A stretch of DNA of 33,800 bases from an uncultured Alphaproteobacteria bacterium (GCA_905479125.1 CAJQLI010000300.1:1-33800); one strand, 5' to 3'; shown: positions 22,657-33,800, numbered from the stretch's first letter. Numbers and translations: made by a program. The notes: generated from the sequence alone by a model not told the origin.

Positions 22657-23604
22657 ATGCGGTATGGCGCGATATTCTCCGGACTGCTGCATCTCGTGAT
22701 TCTGATCGTCGTGATCGTCGGGATTCCCGGCATCCTGCAGTCGGATCGTCGGGAAATAGTGCCGATTTCGGTCGAGGTCGTATCGATCGAGGAACTGGCG
22801 AAGCAGACCGAAAAGAAGAGGCCGCCAAAGCCTGTGGCCAAAAAACCGCCGCCCAAGAAATCACCGCCCAAAAAACCGGACCCGCCGAAGGCGACGAAAA
22901 AACCGCCTCCGCCGCCAGCGCCACCCAAAACCCCTCCACCTGTCGCGCCGAAGCCGCCCGAAGTGAAGCCGGAACCCGCGCCGAAAGCGCCCGAAGTCAA
23001 ACCGGAACCGGTGCCGAAACCGAAAGCTGCTCCGGCGCCGAAACCAAAGGCGAAGCCAGCGCCGCCGAAGAAACCGAAAACACAGGTTACGGCAAAAACA
23101 CCGCCGGCACCGAAGCCGAAGCGCAAGCCCAAACCGCCGCCGCCCAAGCCCGACGAATTTCAGTCACTGCTGAAAAACCTGGCGAAAGACCGCCGCGCCG
23201 CGGAGAAGGCGAAAGCCGATGCGCCGGTCAAGGTAGCGAAGCAGGCGGTAGAGACGCCCAGGCGCTCTGCCCTGCAGGACCGGCGAATTGCGGCGGGCCT
23301 GTCCCAGGCGATCAATCAGCAGATCACGCCGTGCTGGAAAATCCAGGCGGGCGCCAAGGATGCCGCCAATATGAGCGTGGCCGTCAATATCCGGCTGAAC
23401 CCCGACGGCTCGCTGAGCGGTGTGCCAAAGATCGAGGATACGGCACGGCTCGGACGCGACCCGTTTTTCCGGGCGGTCGCCGAAAGTGCGCAACGCGCCT
23501 TGCGGGACCCGGCCTGTATGCCGCTGAAGCTGCCATACGAAAATTACGACCTCTGGAAAAACATCATCTTCACGTTTGACCCCAAGGAAGCGCTTGGACA
23601 ATGA
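22657..23604 (+). CDS. tolA: Cell envelope integrity protein TolA
   Basis: 315 residues. One membrane helix (about 5-28) with the [12 protein letters not shown] pattern, including the His of the SxxxH motif. A long Lys/Pro-rich segment (about 50-165) replaces the Ala-rich helix of enteric TolA and looks like an extended polyproline rod, as in TonB. A C-terminal domain (about 215-310) has [13 protein letters not shown] and two cysteines (ITPCWK and DPACMPL) that could form the disulphide known in TolA domain III. It spans the periplasm and contacts Pal and TolB. Overlaps tolB by 4 bp. Confidence 0.9.
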   Translation: MRYGAIFSGLLHLVILIVVIVGIPGILQSDRREIVPISVEVVSIEELAKQTEKKRPPKPVAKKPPPKKSPPKKPDPPKATKKPPPPPAPPKTPPPVAPKPPEVKPEPAPKAPEVKPEPVPKPKAAPAPKPKAKPAPPKKPKTQVTAKTPPAPKPKRKPKPPPPKPDEFQSLLKNLAKDRRAAEKAKADAPVKVAKQAVETPRRSALQDRRIAAGLSQAINQQITPCWKIQAGAKDAANMSVAVNIRLNPDGSLSGVPKIEDTARLGRDPFFRAVAESAQRALRDPACMPLKLPYENYDLWKNIIFTFDPKEALGQ

Positions 23605-24956
23605 AAATACTTTGTAGCATTGGGGCATTTGCCCGGCTGGCCGGGATGTCCATCTCCGCAGCGATGATCTTCGTTGTCGCCGTGGCGGCGCCCGCGGAGG
23701 CACAGCTGCGCGTCGATATAACGCGGGGCACAGTCGAGCCTATGCCGATTGCCATCCCCGAATTTTTTGGCAAGACGCCGCAGGAGATAGATACCGGCCG
23801 TAAGATGGCAAACCTGATCTCGGCAGACCTTGAACGTTCCGGGCTGTTCAGGCCGATCGATCGTCGCGCCTTCATTCAGAAGGTCGCGGCGTTGCGGGTG
23901 AAGCCACGTTTCGGCGACTGGCGTCAGATCAATGCTCAGGCGCTGGTCGCGGGCAGCACGCAGGCCCAGCGCGACGGCCGCCTGAAAGTGGAATTCCGCC
24001 TGTGGGACGTCTTCGGCGAAGTGCAGATGACGGGGCTTGCCTATTTCACCGCGCCGGATAACTGGCGCCGCGTGGCCCATATAATTGCCGACGAGATCTA
24101 CAAGCGGATTACCGGCGAAAGCGGGTATTTCGATACGCGCGTGGTTTATATCTCTGAGCAGGGCCCTCCCAACCGGCGGATTAAGCGCCTCGCCATCATG
24201 GACCAGGACGGCGCCAACCACCGTTTCCTGACCGATGGTCGGGCATTGGTTCTGACACCGCGTTTCTCGCCCCAGGCGCAGGAAATAACCTATCTGTCCT
24301 ATGGCACAGGGCAGCCGCGGGTCTATATCTACAATATCGATACCGGCCAGCAGGAAGTCCTTGGTAATTTCCCCAGCATGACCTTCGCCCCCCGGTTTTC
24401 ACCGGATGGCAAAAAAGTCGTCATGAGCATGGCGCAGGACGGTAACTCCGAAATCTATTCGATGGATTTGCGCACCCGTCGGACCGCGCGTCTCACCCGG
24501 CATCCGTCAATCGACACCTCCCCGTCCTATGCGCCGGATGGACGCCAGATCGTCTTCACATCGGACAGGGGCGGTGCGCAACAGATTTACGTGATGAATG
24601 CCAATGGCGGTGGCGTAAAACGGATCAGTTTCGGACGAGGTGAATATTCAACCCCCGTGTGGTCTCCGCGCGGCGACCTGATCGCCTTTACGCGAATCAC
24701 CGGCGGTGTCTTCTCCATCGGAGTGATGCGGCCCGACGGATCGGGGGAACGGCTGCTGACGGACGGGTTCCACGTCGAAGGACCGACCTGGGCACCCAAC
24801 GGCCGCGTGCTGATGTATTTCCGCGAAGAGCGGGGGAACGGACGCACCGGAAGCACGTCGAAACTCTATTCGATCGATCTGACAGGTAATAATGAACGTG
24901 TTGTGGCGATCCCCGGTGGGGGCTCCGATCCGGCATGGTCCCCCCTTGTGAAGTGA
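23601..24956 (+). CDS. tolB: Tol-Pal system translocation protein TolB
   Basis: 451 residues. A signal peptide (first about 34 residues) ends at AEA/Q. The mature N-terminus starts [20 protein letters not shown], including the TolA-contacting box. An N-terminal alpha/beta domain is followed by a six-bladed beta-propeller from about residue 200 with repeated F-S-P-D-G/K and W-S-P signatures ([56 protein letters not shown]). Periplasmic; binds Pal and TolA. Start ATG overlaps tolA. Confidence 0.96.
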   Translation: MKILCSIGAFARLAGMSISAAMIFVVAVAAPAEAQLRVDITRGTVEPMPIAIPEFFGKTPQEIDTGRKMANLISADLERSGLFRPIDRRAFIQKVAALRVKPRFGDWRQINAQALVAGSTQAQRDGRLKVEFRLWDVFGEVQMTGLAYFTAPDNWRRVAHIIADEIYKRITGESGYFDTRVVYISEQGPPNRRIKRLAIMDQDGANHRFLTDGRALVLTPRFSPQAQEITYLSYGTGQPRVYIYNIDTGQQEVLGNFPSMTFAPRFSPDGKKVVMSMAQDGNSEIYSMDLRTRRTARLTRHPSIDTSPSYAPDGRQIVFTSDRGGAQQIYVMNANGGGVKRISFGRGEYSTPVWSPRGDLIAFTRITGGVFSIGVMRPDGSGERLLTDGFHVEGPTWAPNGRVLMYFREERGNGRTGSTSKLYSIDLTGNNERVVAIPGGGSDPAWSPLVK

Positions 24957-25039
24957 CGGGACGACGTGATGACAAAGTCAGTGCCGGGTGGTTTTCGGTT
25001 GAACTCGCATAAACGTGCGCCACATACCCTTGATAAATC

Positions 25040-25068
25040 TTGTGATTTCGGACTGCCAGAACTAGTAT
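25040..25068 (+). promoter_or_regulatory. Predicted sigma70-type promoter for pal
   Basis: TTGTGA (25040-25045), a 17-bp spacer and TAGTAT (25063-25068) match the housekeeping consensus in four of six positions each. It lies in the 173-bp gap between tolB and pal and would let the abundant lipoprotein Pal be made independently of the tol operon. Confidence 0.45.
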
Positions 25069-25129
25069 TCGTGACTTCTGCGATACTGAATTTCAACTCC
25101 TTGCCAAATTCCGATTGGGGGAAAATCTG

Positions 25130-25678
25130 ATGCGATTCTCATATGTCATTTGTGCGTTGGCCGGACTTGCGCTCGCGGCGTGCGAATCGTCTCCGGAAGT
25201 AAATTCCAGCGCAACCGGCGACGGTTCTTCCTCCGGCGCCGCCAGCCAGTCGGGCACGGGCGGACCCGTCACCAGCGGTGTCACCAGCCAGCAGGTTACG
25301 GCGCAGGCCCCGGGCAGCGCAGAGGATTTCGTCGTCAATGTCGGGGACCGGGTGCTGTTCGGTCTGAACCGCTTCGATCTGTCGCCTGAGGCGCGGACGA
25401 CGGTTGAGAACCAGGTCATCTGGCTCAAACGTTTTCCTTCCGTCACGATCACCGTCGAAGGTCATGCCGACGAACGTGGAACCCGCGAATACAACCTTGC
25501 GCTCGGCGAACGCCGCGCGAACTCGTTACGCGATTACATGATCGCACTCGGCGTCGATCCGAACCGGGTGAAAACGTTGAGCTACGGCAAGGAACGCCCG
25601 GTTGATCCGGCATCGAACGAGGAAGCCTGGTCGCGCAACCGTCGTGCGGTTACGGTCGTCGACGGCGTCACCGGCTGA
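25130..25678 (+). CDS. pal: Peptidoglycan-associated lipoprotein Pal
   Basis: 182 residues. Lipoprotein signal peptide with a LAAC lipobox, Cys18 acylated. A Ser/Gly-rich linker follows, then an OmpA-like domain with VLFGLNRFDLSPEA, VEGHADERGTREYNLALGER (the diaminopimelate-binding Asp and the Arg-rich loop) and NRRAVTV. Tethers the outer membrane to peptidoglycan and partners TolB. ATG 25130 with GGGGGA 7-8 bases upstream is chosen over TTG 25115, which would add residues before the signal peptide. Confidence 0.95.
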   Translation: MRFSYVICALAGLALAACESSPEVNSSATGDGSSSGAASQSGTGGPVTSGVTSQQVTAQAPGSAEDFVVNVGDRVLFGLNRFDLSPEARTTVENQVIWLKRFPSVTITVEGHADERGTREYNLALGERRANSLRDYMIALGVDPNRVKTLSYGKERPVDPASNEEAWSRNRRAVTVVDGVTG

Positions 25679-25824
25679 GGAACATCCCGCCCGGTTTCCG
25701 TATGACGCGGATGTCTGTTACGCGGTGACCGGGCGCCACATTATCGCCACGATGTTCCGGTATGCTCTGCTTTCAGGGTGACCCGGGAAACGGGGTGCGG
25801 GATTTGGGGATGCGTCATCCGGAT

Positions 25825-25888
25825 CCCGGTTTTTGGTTAGAATCCGGTTTTTAGATGGGCTCGGGTTTTTAGTGGGCTACGGTTTTCA
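25825..25888. repeat. Degenerate 18-bp tandem repeat upstream of cpoB
   Basis: Units CCCGGTTTTTGGTTAGAAT (25825-25843), CCGGTTTTTAGATGGGCT (25844-25861), CGGGTTTTTAGTGGGCTA (25862-25879) and a partial CGGTTTTCA follow one another in the gap before cpoB. The gap 25679-25912 has no gene; it also holds a GCCCGGT/ACCGGGC pair (25689-25695, 25728-25734) with a long loop that is too weak to call a terminator. Confidence 0.6.
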
Positions 25889-25912
25889 ACGGCGAAGCAG
25901 CGGCATGACAGT

Positions 25913-27091
25913 ATGAGAGCAACCTCCATTTTCAAGCGTCGTCTTCCGTCAGCGTTTTCGGGTTCCGTTATATGCGCGACGCTGGTGTGTCTTGCGGTGA
26001 TTGTCCCGTCCGTTCCGGTGCAGGCGCAGAACACCGGCATGCAGGAATTGCTGAACCGGGTTGAACGCCTGCAACGTGAACTGTCCACCCTGCAACGCCA
26101 GGTTTACAAGGGCGAAGCTCCACCGGCATCGGCTGCGACACCGCTTGCGCCCGCGGCAGGTGATCCGCGCAACGCTGCCCGGAATTCAATCCGGATCAGC
26201 CAGCTTGAGAATGAGCTTCAGCAACTGACCGGGCGTATCGAAGAAATCGGTTTCCGCACGCAGCAAATTCAGTCACGTCTCGAAAAACTGGTTTCCGATA
26301 TGGACCAGCGACTGACGGCGCTTGAAGGCGGCACGCAACGGGGGGATGCGCCGCAAAGCGTCAGCCCGCCGTCGAATGTCGGTCTTGCCCTGCGGCCACC
26401 TGCTGGTGCCGCCGTGCAGCCGGCGCCGGTGGGAAGCCCGGTCGTGACGCCGCTTCCGTCTCCGCCAAATAGTCAGGCCCTGCCTCAGCCTCAGTCTCAA
26501 TCTCAGCCTCAGCCAAAGGGGGCGCCGCCGGGTGTACTCGGTACCATCCCGGCGGGCATGGCGGTGTCGACCCCGCGCGGTCCGGCAACTGTACCGCCCC
26601 AGCCGCCGCTTCGCGCACAGCCTGCGCCACCTGCAGCGCCAGCGTCCCAATCGGCTGCTGTTGCGCCCGCTGCTGCAAGCCCCGCCTCGATTCTCCCGGC
26701 GGGGCCGCCACAGGCGCAGTATGATTACGCATTATCGCTGATGCTTCAGAAGCAGGATTTCGCCAAGGCGGAAACAGCGTTGGCGGCTTTTATCGAACAG
26801 AACCCCAAAGACGGCCTGGCCGGAAATGCGCATTACTGGCTGGGTGAGACCTATTATGTCCGCAAGAGCTACCAGGAAGCGGCGTTTGCCTTTGCCGAGA
26901 GTTTTCAGAAATTCCCCAAGGGCAACAAGGCCCCGGACAGCCTGCTGAAACTCGGCATGTCGCTGGACCGGCTCGAAAAACGCCGTGAAGCCTGTACGGC
27001 CTATTCCCGATTGCTCTCTTCATATCCGAATGCCGGTGCGCGGCTGAAAGCCCGCGTCAAGCGGGAACAGAGCCGGGCCAAGTGCCGTTGA
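25913..27091 (+). CDS. cpoB: Cell division coordinator CpoB (YbgF)
   Basis: 392 residues. Signal peptide (about 1-38, cut after VQA). An N-terminal coiled coil (about 40-140), with TGMQELLNRVERLQREL and ISQLENELQQLTGRIEEI, trimerises. A Pro/Gln/Ser-rich linker (about 150-260), including a short QPQSQSQPQP run, is longer than in E. coli. C-terminal tetratricopeptide repeats (about 270-390) have YDYALSLMLQKQDFAKAETA and HYWLGETYYVRKSYQEAA. In E. coli CpoB couples PBP1B and Tol during division. ATG 25913; an upstream ATG at 25904 stops after three codons. It overlaps tilS. Confidence 0.9.
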   Translation: MRATSIFKRRLPSAFSGSVICATLVCLAVIVPSVPVQAQNTGMQELLNRVERLQRELSTLQRQVYKGEAPPASAATPLAPAAGDPRNAARNSIRISQLENELQQLTGRIEEIGFRTQQIQSRLEKLVSDMDQRLTALEGGTQRGDAPQSVSPPSNVGLALRPPAGAAVQPAPVGSPVVTPLPSPPNSQALPQPQSQSQPQPKGAPPGVLGTIPAGMAVSTPRGPATVPPQPPLRAQPAPPAAPASQSAAVAPAAASPASILPAGPPQAQYDYALSLMLQKQDFAKAETALAAFIEQNPKDGLAGNAHYWLGETYYVRKSYQEAAFAFAESFQKFPKGNKAPDSLLKLGMSLDRLEKRREACTAYSRLLSSYPNAGARLKARVKREQSRAKCR

Positions 27092-28437
27092 ACGGACCTG
27101 CCGCAGCAGCTCTTTCGACGACCGAATTTTCCGAACTTATGCGTGCCGCCGGGCCTTTTTCCGGCAATACCGCCCTGGCCGTCGCCGTCTCCGGCGGGGC
27201 CGACAGTATGACCCTTCTGGCCCTGGCCCATGACTGGGCCGCGAAGATTGGGGCGTCGGTGACGGCGTTGACGGTGGATCACGGATTACGGCCGGAATCG
27301 GGTATCGAGGCCGCGCAGGTAGCTGACTGGTGCCGCGAGCACGGTGTCGCCCATGAGACGCTGGTCTGGGAAGGCGACAAGCCGGATAAGGGTATTCAGG
27401 CTGCTGCCCGCGCCGCAAGGTATGCCTTGCTCGAAGACTGGTGCCGGGTGCGGTCACATACCGAGCTGCTTGTTGCCCATTCGCAGAATGACCAGGCAGA
27501 GACATTCCTGATGCGGATGAATCGCGGCAGCGGCATTGACGGGCTGGCGGCGATGCCGCTGGTGTCCTTTCACGACGGTGTTCGCCTGATCCGGCCTTTG
27601 CTCACCGTGCCGCGGCCGCGCATCGAGGCGACCGCCGATGCCCGCTCCCTGAAACCTGTATCGGATCCCAGCAATCTGGATCGGCGCTATGCGCGGGTGC
27701 GGATGCGCGACAATCTGAAGCTGCTTGATGCGCGCGGCGTGTCGGTTGAAGCGATTGCCGGGACCGCCCGGATTTTCGGAAAAATGCGTGCGGTCCGCGA
27801 ACGCGCAATCGCTGCGCTGGCCGGTGATATTCTGGTTCTGCATCGCGAAGGATATGCAGAGATCGCGCGCGAAGACTTTGCCGGGGCAGACAGGGAGCCT
27901 GCAGGCGGACTGGTGGCGGCGGTCCTGATGTCGGTCGGTGGCCTGGAATATGCTCCGCGCCGCGAGCGGCTCGACCGGCTCATGGGAGATATGCTTCACA
28001 ACAGCGATTTCCGCCCGCGGACGCTGGGAAACTGTGTGATCAGCACCCGTGGAGATCATTTTCTGATCCGTCGGGAACATCGAACGATCCGTCACGGTCT
28101 TTCGGTTGAGCCGGGGCGGAGGGTCGTCTGGGACGGTCGTTTCACGGTCGAATTCGCTCCCGATCCAAGGATCGGCGCTTCAGGATACAGCCTGAAACCG
28201 CTTGGGGAAGACGGGTGGCGGTACATTGTGTCGATCTCTGCGCGCGCGAATTTGAGAGATTATCGCGATATTCCGGGTCCGGTCCGTTATGCGTTGCCGG
28301 CGATCTGGCAGGGCGAAAAAGTGGTCGAAGTGCCGCACCTGGGTTATTTTTTCGGCCAAGCTGTTGAAAAAATTACAAAAACTGCGGAATTCCGGTCGCG
28401 GCAACTTATCGCGGGGCACACCTTTTGGGTTGTTTAA
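27082..28437 (+). CDS. tilS: tRNA(Ile)-lysidine synthetase
   Basis: 451 residues. Modifies C34 of tRNA-Ile(CAU) to lysidine so that it reads AUA; essential. The N-type PP-loop ATP site is VAVSGGADSMTLLALAH (34-50, SGGADS at 37-42). LLVAHSQNDQAETFLMRMNR is the second catalytic motif. The C-terminal part (PALWQGEKVVEVPHLGYF-like) matches the TilS substrate-binding domain. Start GTG 27082 overlaps cpoB by 10 bp; TTG 27088 is an in-frame alternative. Confidence 0.93.
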   Translation: MPLNGPAAAALSTTEFSELMRAAGPFSGNTALAVAVSGGADSMTLLALAHDWAAKIGASVTALTVDHGLRPESGIEAAQVADWCREHGVAHETLVWEGDKPDKGIQAAARAARYALLEDWCRVRSHTELLVAHSQNDQAETFLMRMNRGSGIDGLAAMPLVSFHDGVRLIRPLLTVPRPRIEATADARSLKPVSDPSNLDRRYARVRMRDNLKLLDARGVSVEAIAGTARIFGKMRAVRERAIAALAGDILVLHREGYAEIAREDFAGADREPAGGLVAAVLMSVGGLEYAPRRERLDRLMGDMLHNSDFRPRTLGNCVISTRGDHFLIRREHRTIRHGLSVEPGRRVVWDGRFTVEFAPDPRIGASGYSLKPLGEDGWRYIVSISARANLRDYRDIPGPVRYALPAIWQGEKVVEVPHLGYFFGQAVEKITKTAEFRSRQLIAGHTFWVV

Positions 28438-28605
28438 CGGTTCCGGCGCATTATTTGATACGTAGGCGATCTATGATAAGCATACGGGTACAGTACAACG
28501 TCGATCAGTAGGTCGGTAATTCAGCGGTATGGCGATGCACCCCGGTCAAATCCGGCCGGGTAGGATGCAGCCGGGTACCATGCCGCTTTTCGGGAAGCAG
28601 GGTCA

Positions 28606-30543
<1,938 letters not shown>

Positions 30544-30579
30544 TCCGTATTTGCCGGTCTATGTGAAAATTACGTTCAG

Positions 30580-30603
30580 CGACCCCGGCTTTGTCCGGGG
30601 TCG
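30580..30603 (+). terminator. Hairpin after ftsH, weak terminator or attenuator
   Basis: CGACCCCGG (30580-30588) and CCGGGGTCG (30595-30603) form a perfect 9-bp stem with a 6-nt CTTTGT loop, 37 bases after the ftsH stop. The tail TCTGCTTTG has few T, so termination may be partial. It sits just upstream of the folP ribosome site (30614-30620). Confidence 0.45.
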
Positions 30604-30627
30604 TCTGCTTTGAGGGAGGAACGCGGC

Positions 30628-31650
30628 GTGTTCAATCCGCTTGGGTTACTCACCGGTGATGCGGCATCCCACGGGATTGAGACGGGGACGGCCTTTCCGC
30701 TCGCAGGCGGATCTGTGGCATTTTCAATGATTGAGACCCTCACCGCGGGCCCGGGAAGGATCGATAGCGCTTACGCGCCGGCGGCTGACCTGCCCGCTGC
30801 CGTGTCGACCCTTGCCGCACCGCGTCCGCCTTTCGCGGGCATAGATATCTCCCGCCCGGTCGTGATGGGTGTGGTCAACGTCACGCCTGACAGTTTTTCG
30901 GATGGCGGTGATTTTTTTGATGTGGACCGGGCAATAGATCACGCGCTGAGACTGGCGGATGAAGGGGCGACAATTATCGATATCGGCGGCGAATCCACCC
31001 GGCCCGGTGCGGATCCGATGTCCGTTGCCGATGAGATCGACCGGGTGTTGCCGATCGTTGAAGCGGTTCTGGCGCAGGGGGTGACGGTGTCCGTGGACAC
31101 CCGGCGGAGTGCCGTGATGCGCGCGGTCATAGAGGCCGGTGCACAGATCATCAATGATATCACGGCGCTGACAGACGATCCGGAGGCCCCCGGCGTGGTT
31201 GCCGCATCGGACGTGTCTGTGGTGCTGATGCATATGCAGGGCACACCGGAAACAATGCAGCACGCGCCGGTCTACCGGCTTGCATCCCACGACATTTTCA
31301 ACTGGCTTGCCGCGCGCGTAGATATATGTGTGGCGGCGGGTATTCCGCTTGGCAGAATAGCGGTTGATCCGGGCATCGGGTTTGGCAAAACCGATACCCA
31401 CAACATGGAAATTCTGCAGCGGGTGGGCGCTTTTCATGGTACCGGCTGCGCGGTTGCTATCGGCGTGTCGCGCAAAAGTTTCATTGGCCGGATTGCGGGA
31501 ATCGACAATCCAAAGGACCGGCTACCCGGTACTCTCGCGGCGACGATGCTGGCCCTGTCGCGCGGGGTTCAGGTTCACCGGGTACATGATGTGGCAGCGG
31601 CGGTGCAGGCAATTGCGATCTGGAATGCGGCAAACGGTGAGAATGAATGA
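30628..31650 (+). CDS. folP: Dihydropteroate synthase with N-terminal extension
   Basis: 340 residues. Joins p-aminobenzoate to 7,8-dihydropterin pyrophosphate in folate synthesis; target of sulphonamides. TIM-barrel core from about residue 76: VMGVVNVTPDSFSDGG (79-94), GGESTRPGA, VSVDTRRSAV, GAQIINDITA, DPGIGFGKT and GVSRKSFIG. About 60 additional N-terminal residues precede the core compared with E. coli FolP and contain GLLTGDAASHG and FPLAGGSVAFS. GTG 30628 has GGGAGGA 7 bases upstream; TTG 30610 overlaps that site and is unlikely. Confidence 0.9.
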   Translation: MFNPLGLLTGDAASHGIETGTAFPLAGGSVAFSMIETLTAGPGRIDSAYAPAADLPAAVSTLAAPRPPFAGIDISRPVVMGVVNVTPDSFSDGGDFFDVDRAIDHALRLADEGATIIDIGGESTRPGADPMSVADEIDRVLPIVEAVLAQGVTVSVDTRRSAVMRAVIEAGAQIINDITALTDDPEAPGVVAASDVSVVLMHMQGTPETMQHAPVYRLASHDIFNWLAARVDICVAAGIPLGRIAVDPGIGFGKTDTHNMEILQRVGAFHGTGCAVAIGVSRKSFIGRIAGIDNPKDRLPGTLAATMLALSRGVQVHRVHDVAAAVQAIAIWNAANGENE

Positions 31651-31736
31651 CAACGCGTGAACGACGCAGCATTCCTTGCTATAAGGTCAGTGTTTCCGCC
31701 AATGAAAATCAGTAAACGCCGACAGGACAGTAAGTG

Positions 31737-33086
31737 ATGGCACGTAAATATTTCGGAACAGATGGTATTCGCGGAACGGCCAATATCGATCCGATGACCG
31801 CGGAAACCGCGCTTAAGGTCGGGATGGCGGCCGGGCGGATTTTTACCCGGGGCGCTCATCGTCATACCGTGGTGATCGGCAAGGACACGCGGCTGTCCGG
31901 CTATATGCTCGAACCCGCGATGGCAGCCGGCTTCATCGCCATGGGCATGGATGTGATTTTTGCCGGGCCGATGCCGACGCCGGCGGTTGCCATGCTGACC
32001 CGCTCGCTGCGAGCCGATCTCGGTGTGATGATTTCGGCGTCGCATAACCCGTTCCATGATAACGGCATCAAGCTGTTCGGACCGGATGGTTACAAGCTGT
32101 CCGATGAAACCGAAGAACAGATCGAAAGCATGATCGAAGCGGAAATGCAGTCGGCGCTGGCAGATTCCGACAAGCTGGGCCGGGCCAAGCGGCTGGATGA
32201 TGCCGAGGGCCGTTATATTGAATTCGTGAAGAACACCTTTCCCCGCGGGCTCCGTCTCGACGGGCTGAAGATCGTCGTCGATTGCGCCAATGGGGCGGCT
32301 TACAAGGTGGCGCCTGCCGCTCTGTGGGAACTGGGCGCCGATGTCGTTACTTACGGGGTTGAGCCCGATGGTTTCAATATCAATAAATACTGCGGCAGCA
32401 CCGACACGCGCACGATGTGCCGGATGGTGCGTGAGCATGGCGCCGATATCGGTATCGCCCTCGACGGCGACGCCGACCGAGTCCTGGTCGCCGATGAGAC
32501 CGGCAAGCTGATCGATGGTGATCAGCTGATGGCGACGGTTGCGGAATCCTGGCACCGCGATGGCAGGCTTACCGGCGGTGGCGTTGTGGCGACGGTAATG
32601 TCGAACCTCGGCCTGGAGCACTACGTGCAGGGACTGGGGCTCGACCTGGTGCGCACGCAGGTTGGTGACCGTTACGTCGTCGAACACATGCGGGCCAATG
32701 GATTCAACGTCGGCGGTGAACAATCCGGCCATATCGTGCTGAGCGAATACACCACGACCGGTGACGGCCTGATCGCCGGGCTCGAGGTATTGTCGGCCAT
32801 GGTTCAGACCGGCAGGCCGTTAAGCGAGGTCGGCCGGCGGTTCGATCCGCTGCCCCAGATTCTTGAAAATGTTCGCTTCACGGGCACCCCGCCGCTGGAA
32901 GAGGCCTCCGTTATCAAGGCCGTACAGGCTGGCGAGGCACGTCTCGGCAATACGGGGCGGATATTGATGCGCAAGTCGGGAACCGAACCGCTGATCCGCG
33001 TCATGGCTGAAGGCGAGGATGCCGACCTCGTCCAGGGTGTGGTGTCCGATATCGTCACCGCGATTGAGCACGTATCGGCGGGCTGA
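31737..33086 (+). CDS. glmM: Phosphoglucosamine mutase
   Basis: 449 residues. Converts glucosamine 6-phosphate to glucosamine 1-phosphate for UDP-GlcNAc, peptidoglycan and LPS. Begins [16 protein letters not shown]. Phosphoserine is Ser102 in ISASHNP (99-105), the metal loop is DGDADR (243-248) and the sugar loop is [21 protein letters not shown] binds phosphate near the end. ATG 31737 is chosen; a GTG one codon earlier is possible. Follows folP by 86 bp, an order widely kept after ftsH. Confidence 0.96.
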   Translation: MARKYFGTDGIRGTANIDPMTAETALKVGMAAGRIFTRGAHRHTVVIGKDTRLSGYMLEPAMAAGFIAMGMDVIFAGPMPTPAVAMLTRSLRADLGVMISASHNPFHDNGIKLFGPDGYKLSDETEEQIESMIEAEMQSALADSDKLGRAKRLDDAEGRYIEFVKNTFPRGLRLDGLKIVVDCANGAAYKVAPAALWELGADVVTYGVEPDGFNINKYCGSTDTRTMCRMVREHGADIGIALDGDADRVLVADETGKLIDGDQLMATVAESWHRDGRLTGGGVVATVMSNLGLEHYVQGLGLDLVRTQVGDRYVVEHMRANGFNVGGEQSGHIVLSEYTTTGDGLIAGLEVLSAMVQTGRPLSEVGRRFDPLPQILENVRFTGTPPLEEASVIKAVQAGEARLGNTGRILMRKSGTEPLIRVMAEGEDADLVQGVVSDIVTAIEHVSAG

Positions 33087-33094
33087 GAAATCTG

Positions 33095-33800
33095 ATGAAC
33101 GGGCGTGTCCTTATTATTGCCGGTTCGGACTCCGGCGGCGGTGCCGGTGTCCAGGCCGATATCAAATCTGTGACTGCGCTTGGCGGTTTTGCAGCGACCG
33201 CGATCACCGCACTGACGGCGCAGAATACCGTCGGCGTGCATGATGTGTTTCCGGTCGATGTCGACTTTATCCAGAAACAGATGCGGGTGGTGCTCGACGA
33301 TATCGGCGCGGATAGCCTCAAGACCGGCATGCTGCACAGTTCCGATGTGATCGAAGCGGTATGCGCCGTGATCGAGACCGAAGCTGCGGGCATTCCGCTG
33401 GTGGTAGACCCGGTGATGGTCGCCAAGGGCGGGGCATCTCTGCTCGATACAGATTCCGTAACCACGCTGCGTGACCGACTGTTGCCGTTGGCGCGGGTGA
33501 TCACGCCGAATATCCCGGAAGCGGAGGAAATCCTCGGTAAACCGGGGACGATCTCAACCGTCGCCGACATGAAGCAGGCGGCAGAGGCGCTGAAAGCCAT
33601 GGGACCGGGGGCGGTCCTGGTGAAGGGAGGGCACATGGAAGGCGATGCACTGTCCGACGTGCTGCTCGATGATACCGGCTTTCACGTGTTCGAGACACGG
33701 CGGATCGATACCACGCACACCCATGGCACTGGCTGTACGCTTGCGTCCTCCATAGCGACCGGCATTGCTCAGGGAATGGGCCTGCCGGAAGCCGTCGCCC
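33095..33800 (+). CDS. thiD: Hydroxymethylpyrimidine (phosphate) kinase (partial)
   Basis: ATG 33095, 8 bp after glmM, opens a frame that runs off the window. The 235 visible residues match ThiD: IIAGSDSGGGAGVQADIK at the start, TALTAQNTVGVH, DSLKTGMLHS, VVDPVMVAKGG, ITPNIPEAEEILG and the anion-hole THTHGTGCTLASSIA. It phosphorylates HMP twice to give HMP-PP, the substrate of ThiE encoded at 13360-13998. The last part of the C-terminus is missing because of the window edge. Confidence 0.94.
   Translation, partial: MNGRVLIIAGSDSGGGAGVQADIKSVTALGGFAATAITALTAQNTVGVHDVFPVDVDFIQKQMRVVLDDIGADSLKTGMLHSSDVIEAVCAVIETEAAGIPLVVDPVMVAKGGASLLDTDSVTTLRDRLLPLARVITPNIPEAEEILGKPGTISTVADMKQAAEALKAMGPGAVLVKGGHMEGDALSDVLLDDTGFHVFETRRIDTTHTHGTGCTLASSIATGIAQGMGLPEAVA

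Noticed and set aside
22545-23147. Glycine/phenylalanine-rich 200-residue frame opposite tolA
   Set aside because: It is the antisense of the Lys/Pro repeat codons of tolA; the composition is an artefact.
22800-23160. Lys/Pro-codon repeats in tolA as a DNA repeat element or CRISPR-like array
   Set aside because: The repetition follows the codons for K-P-x motifs in a conserved protein and has no constant repeat-spacer structure.
25689-25734. GCCCGGT/ACCGGGC inverted repeat after pal as a terminator
   Set aside because: A 7-bp stem with a 32-nt loop and no T tract does not meet intrinsic terminator criteria.
28455-28482. TTGATA and TATGAT as an ftsH promoter
   Set aside because: The spacing is only 11 bp, and the alternative -10 at better spacing is a poor match; no sigma32-like pair is seen.

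Overview
This window is a GC-rich chromosomal segment with dense, short-spaced genes. It looks like an alphaproteobacterium, probably of the Rhodospirillales or a related group. The evidence is family content and gene order: the alphaproteobacterial families DUF1013 (TrcR), DUF1192 and DUF1465, an rpmE gene nearby, the order zauP-zapA-6S RNA-5-formyl-THF cyclo-ligase, and the order yebC-ruvCAB-ybgC-tolQRAB-pal-cpoB-tilS-ftsH-folP-glmM. I see no insertion sequence, prophage, CRISPR array, tRNA or rRNA; this is core genome.

Bases 1-5,760 hold the end of a GGDEF protein followed by a 12-bp tandem repeat, two tiny YdcH/DUF465 proteins flanking pfkA and a TIGR02444-type gene, a strong shared terminator, trcR, a quinone oxidoreductase, and the DUF1192/DUF1465/rpmE neighbourhood. 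The largest non-coding gap (4544-4920) is AT-rich. It carries a CtrA-like half-site and three consecutive hairpins ending in a good intrinsic terminator, which together make a candidate small RNA.

Bases 5,800-14,940 are mostly on the minus strand. A three-gene envelope module (MotA/TolQ-like channel, MotB-like coiled-coil OmpA protein, Pro/Ala-rich degenerate OmpA protein) is followed by suhB and then a complete EF-P beta-lysylation set: efp, epmB, and the divergent epmA. Next come thiE, which has no ordinary start codon that keeps its first strand, and a class I fructose-bisphosphate aldolase.

Bases 15,000-33,800 are on the plus strand: the Z-ring factors zauP-zapA, 6S RNA, folate cyclo-ligase, a YmdB-like phosphodiesterase, a small unknown protein, yebC, Holliday-junction processing (ruvCAB), the full Tol-Pal system (ybgC, tolQRAB, pal, cpoB), tilS, ftsH, folP, glmM and a thiD cut by the window edge. 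Many genes are spaced by under 20 bp or overlap by 4-10 bp, so several long operons are likely.

Most of the window is ordinary. The items most worth a second look are the candidate anti-Shine-Dalgarno sRNA, the MotA/MotB-like module, the AUU-start thiE, and the in-frame stop-codon tandem repeat.
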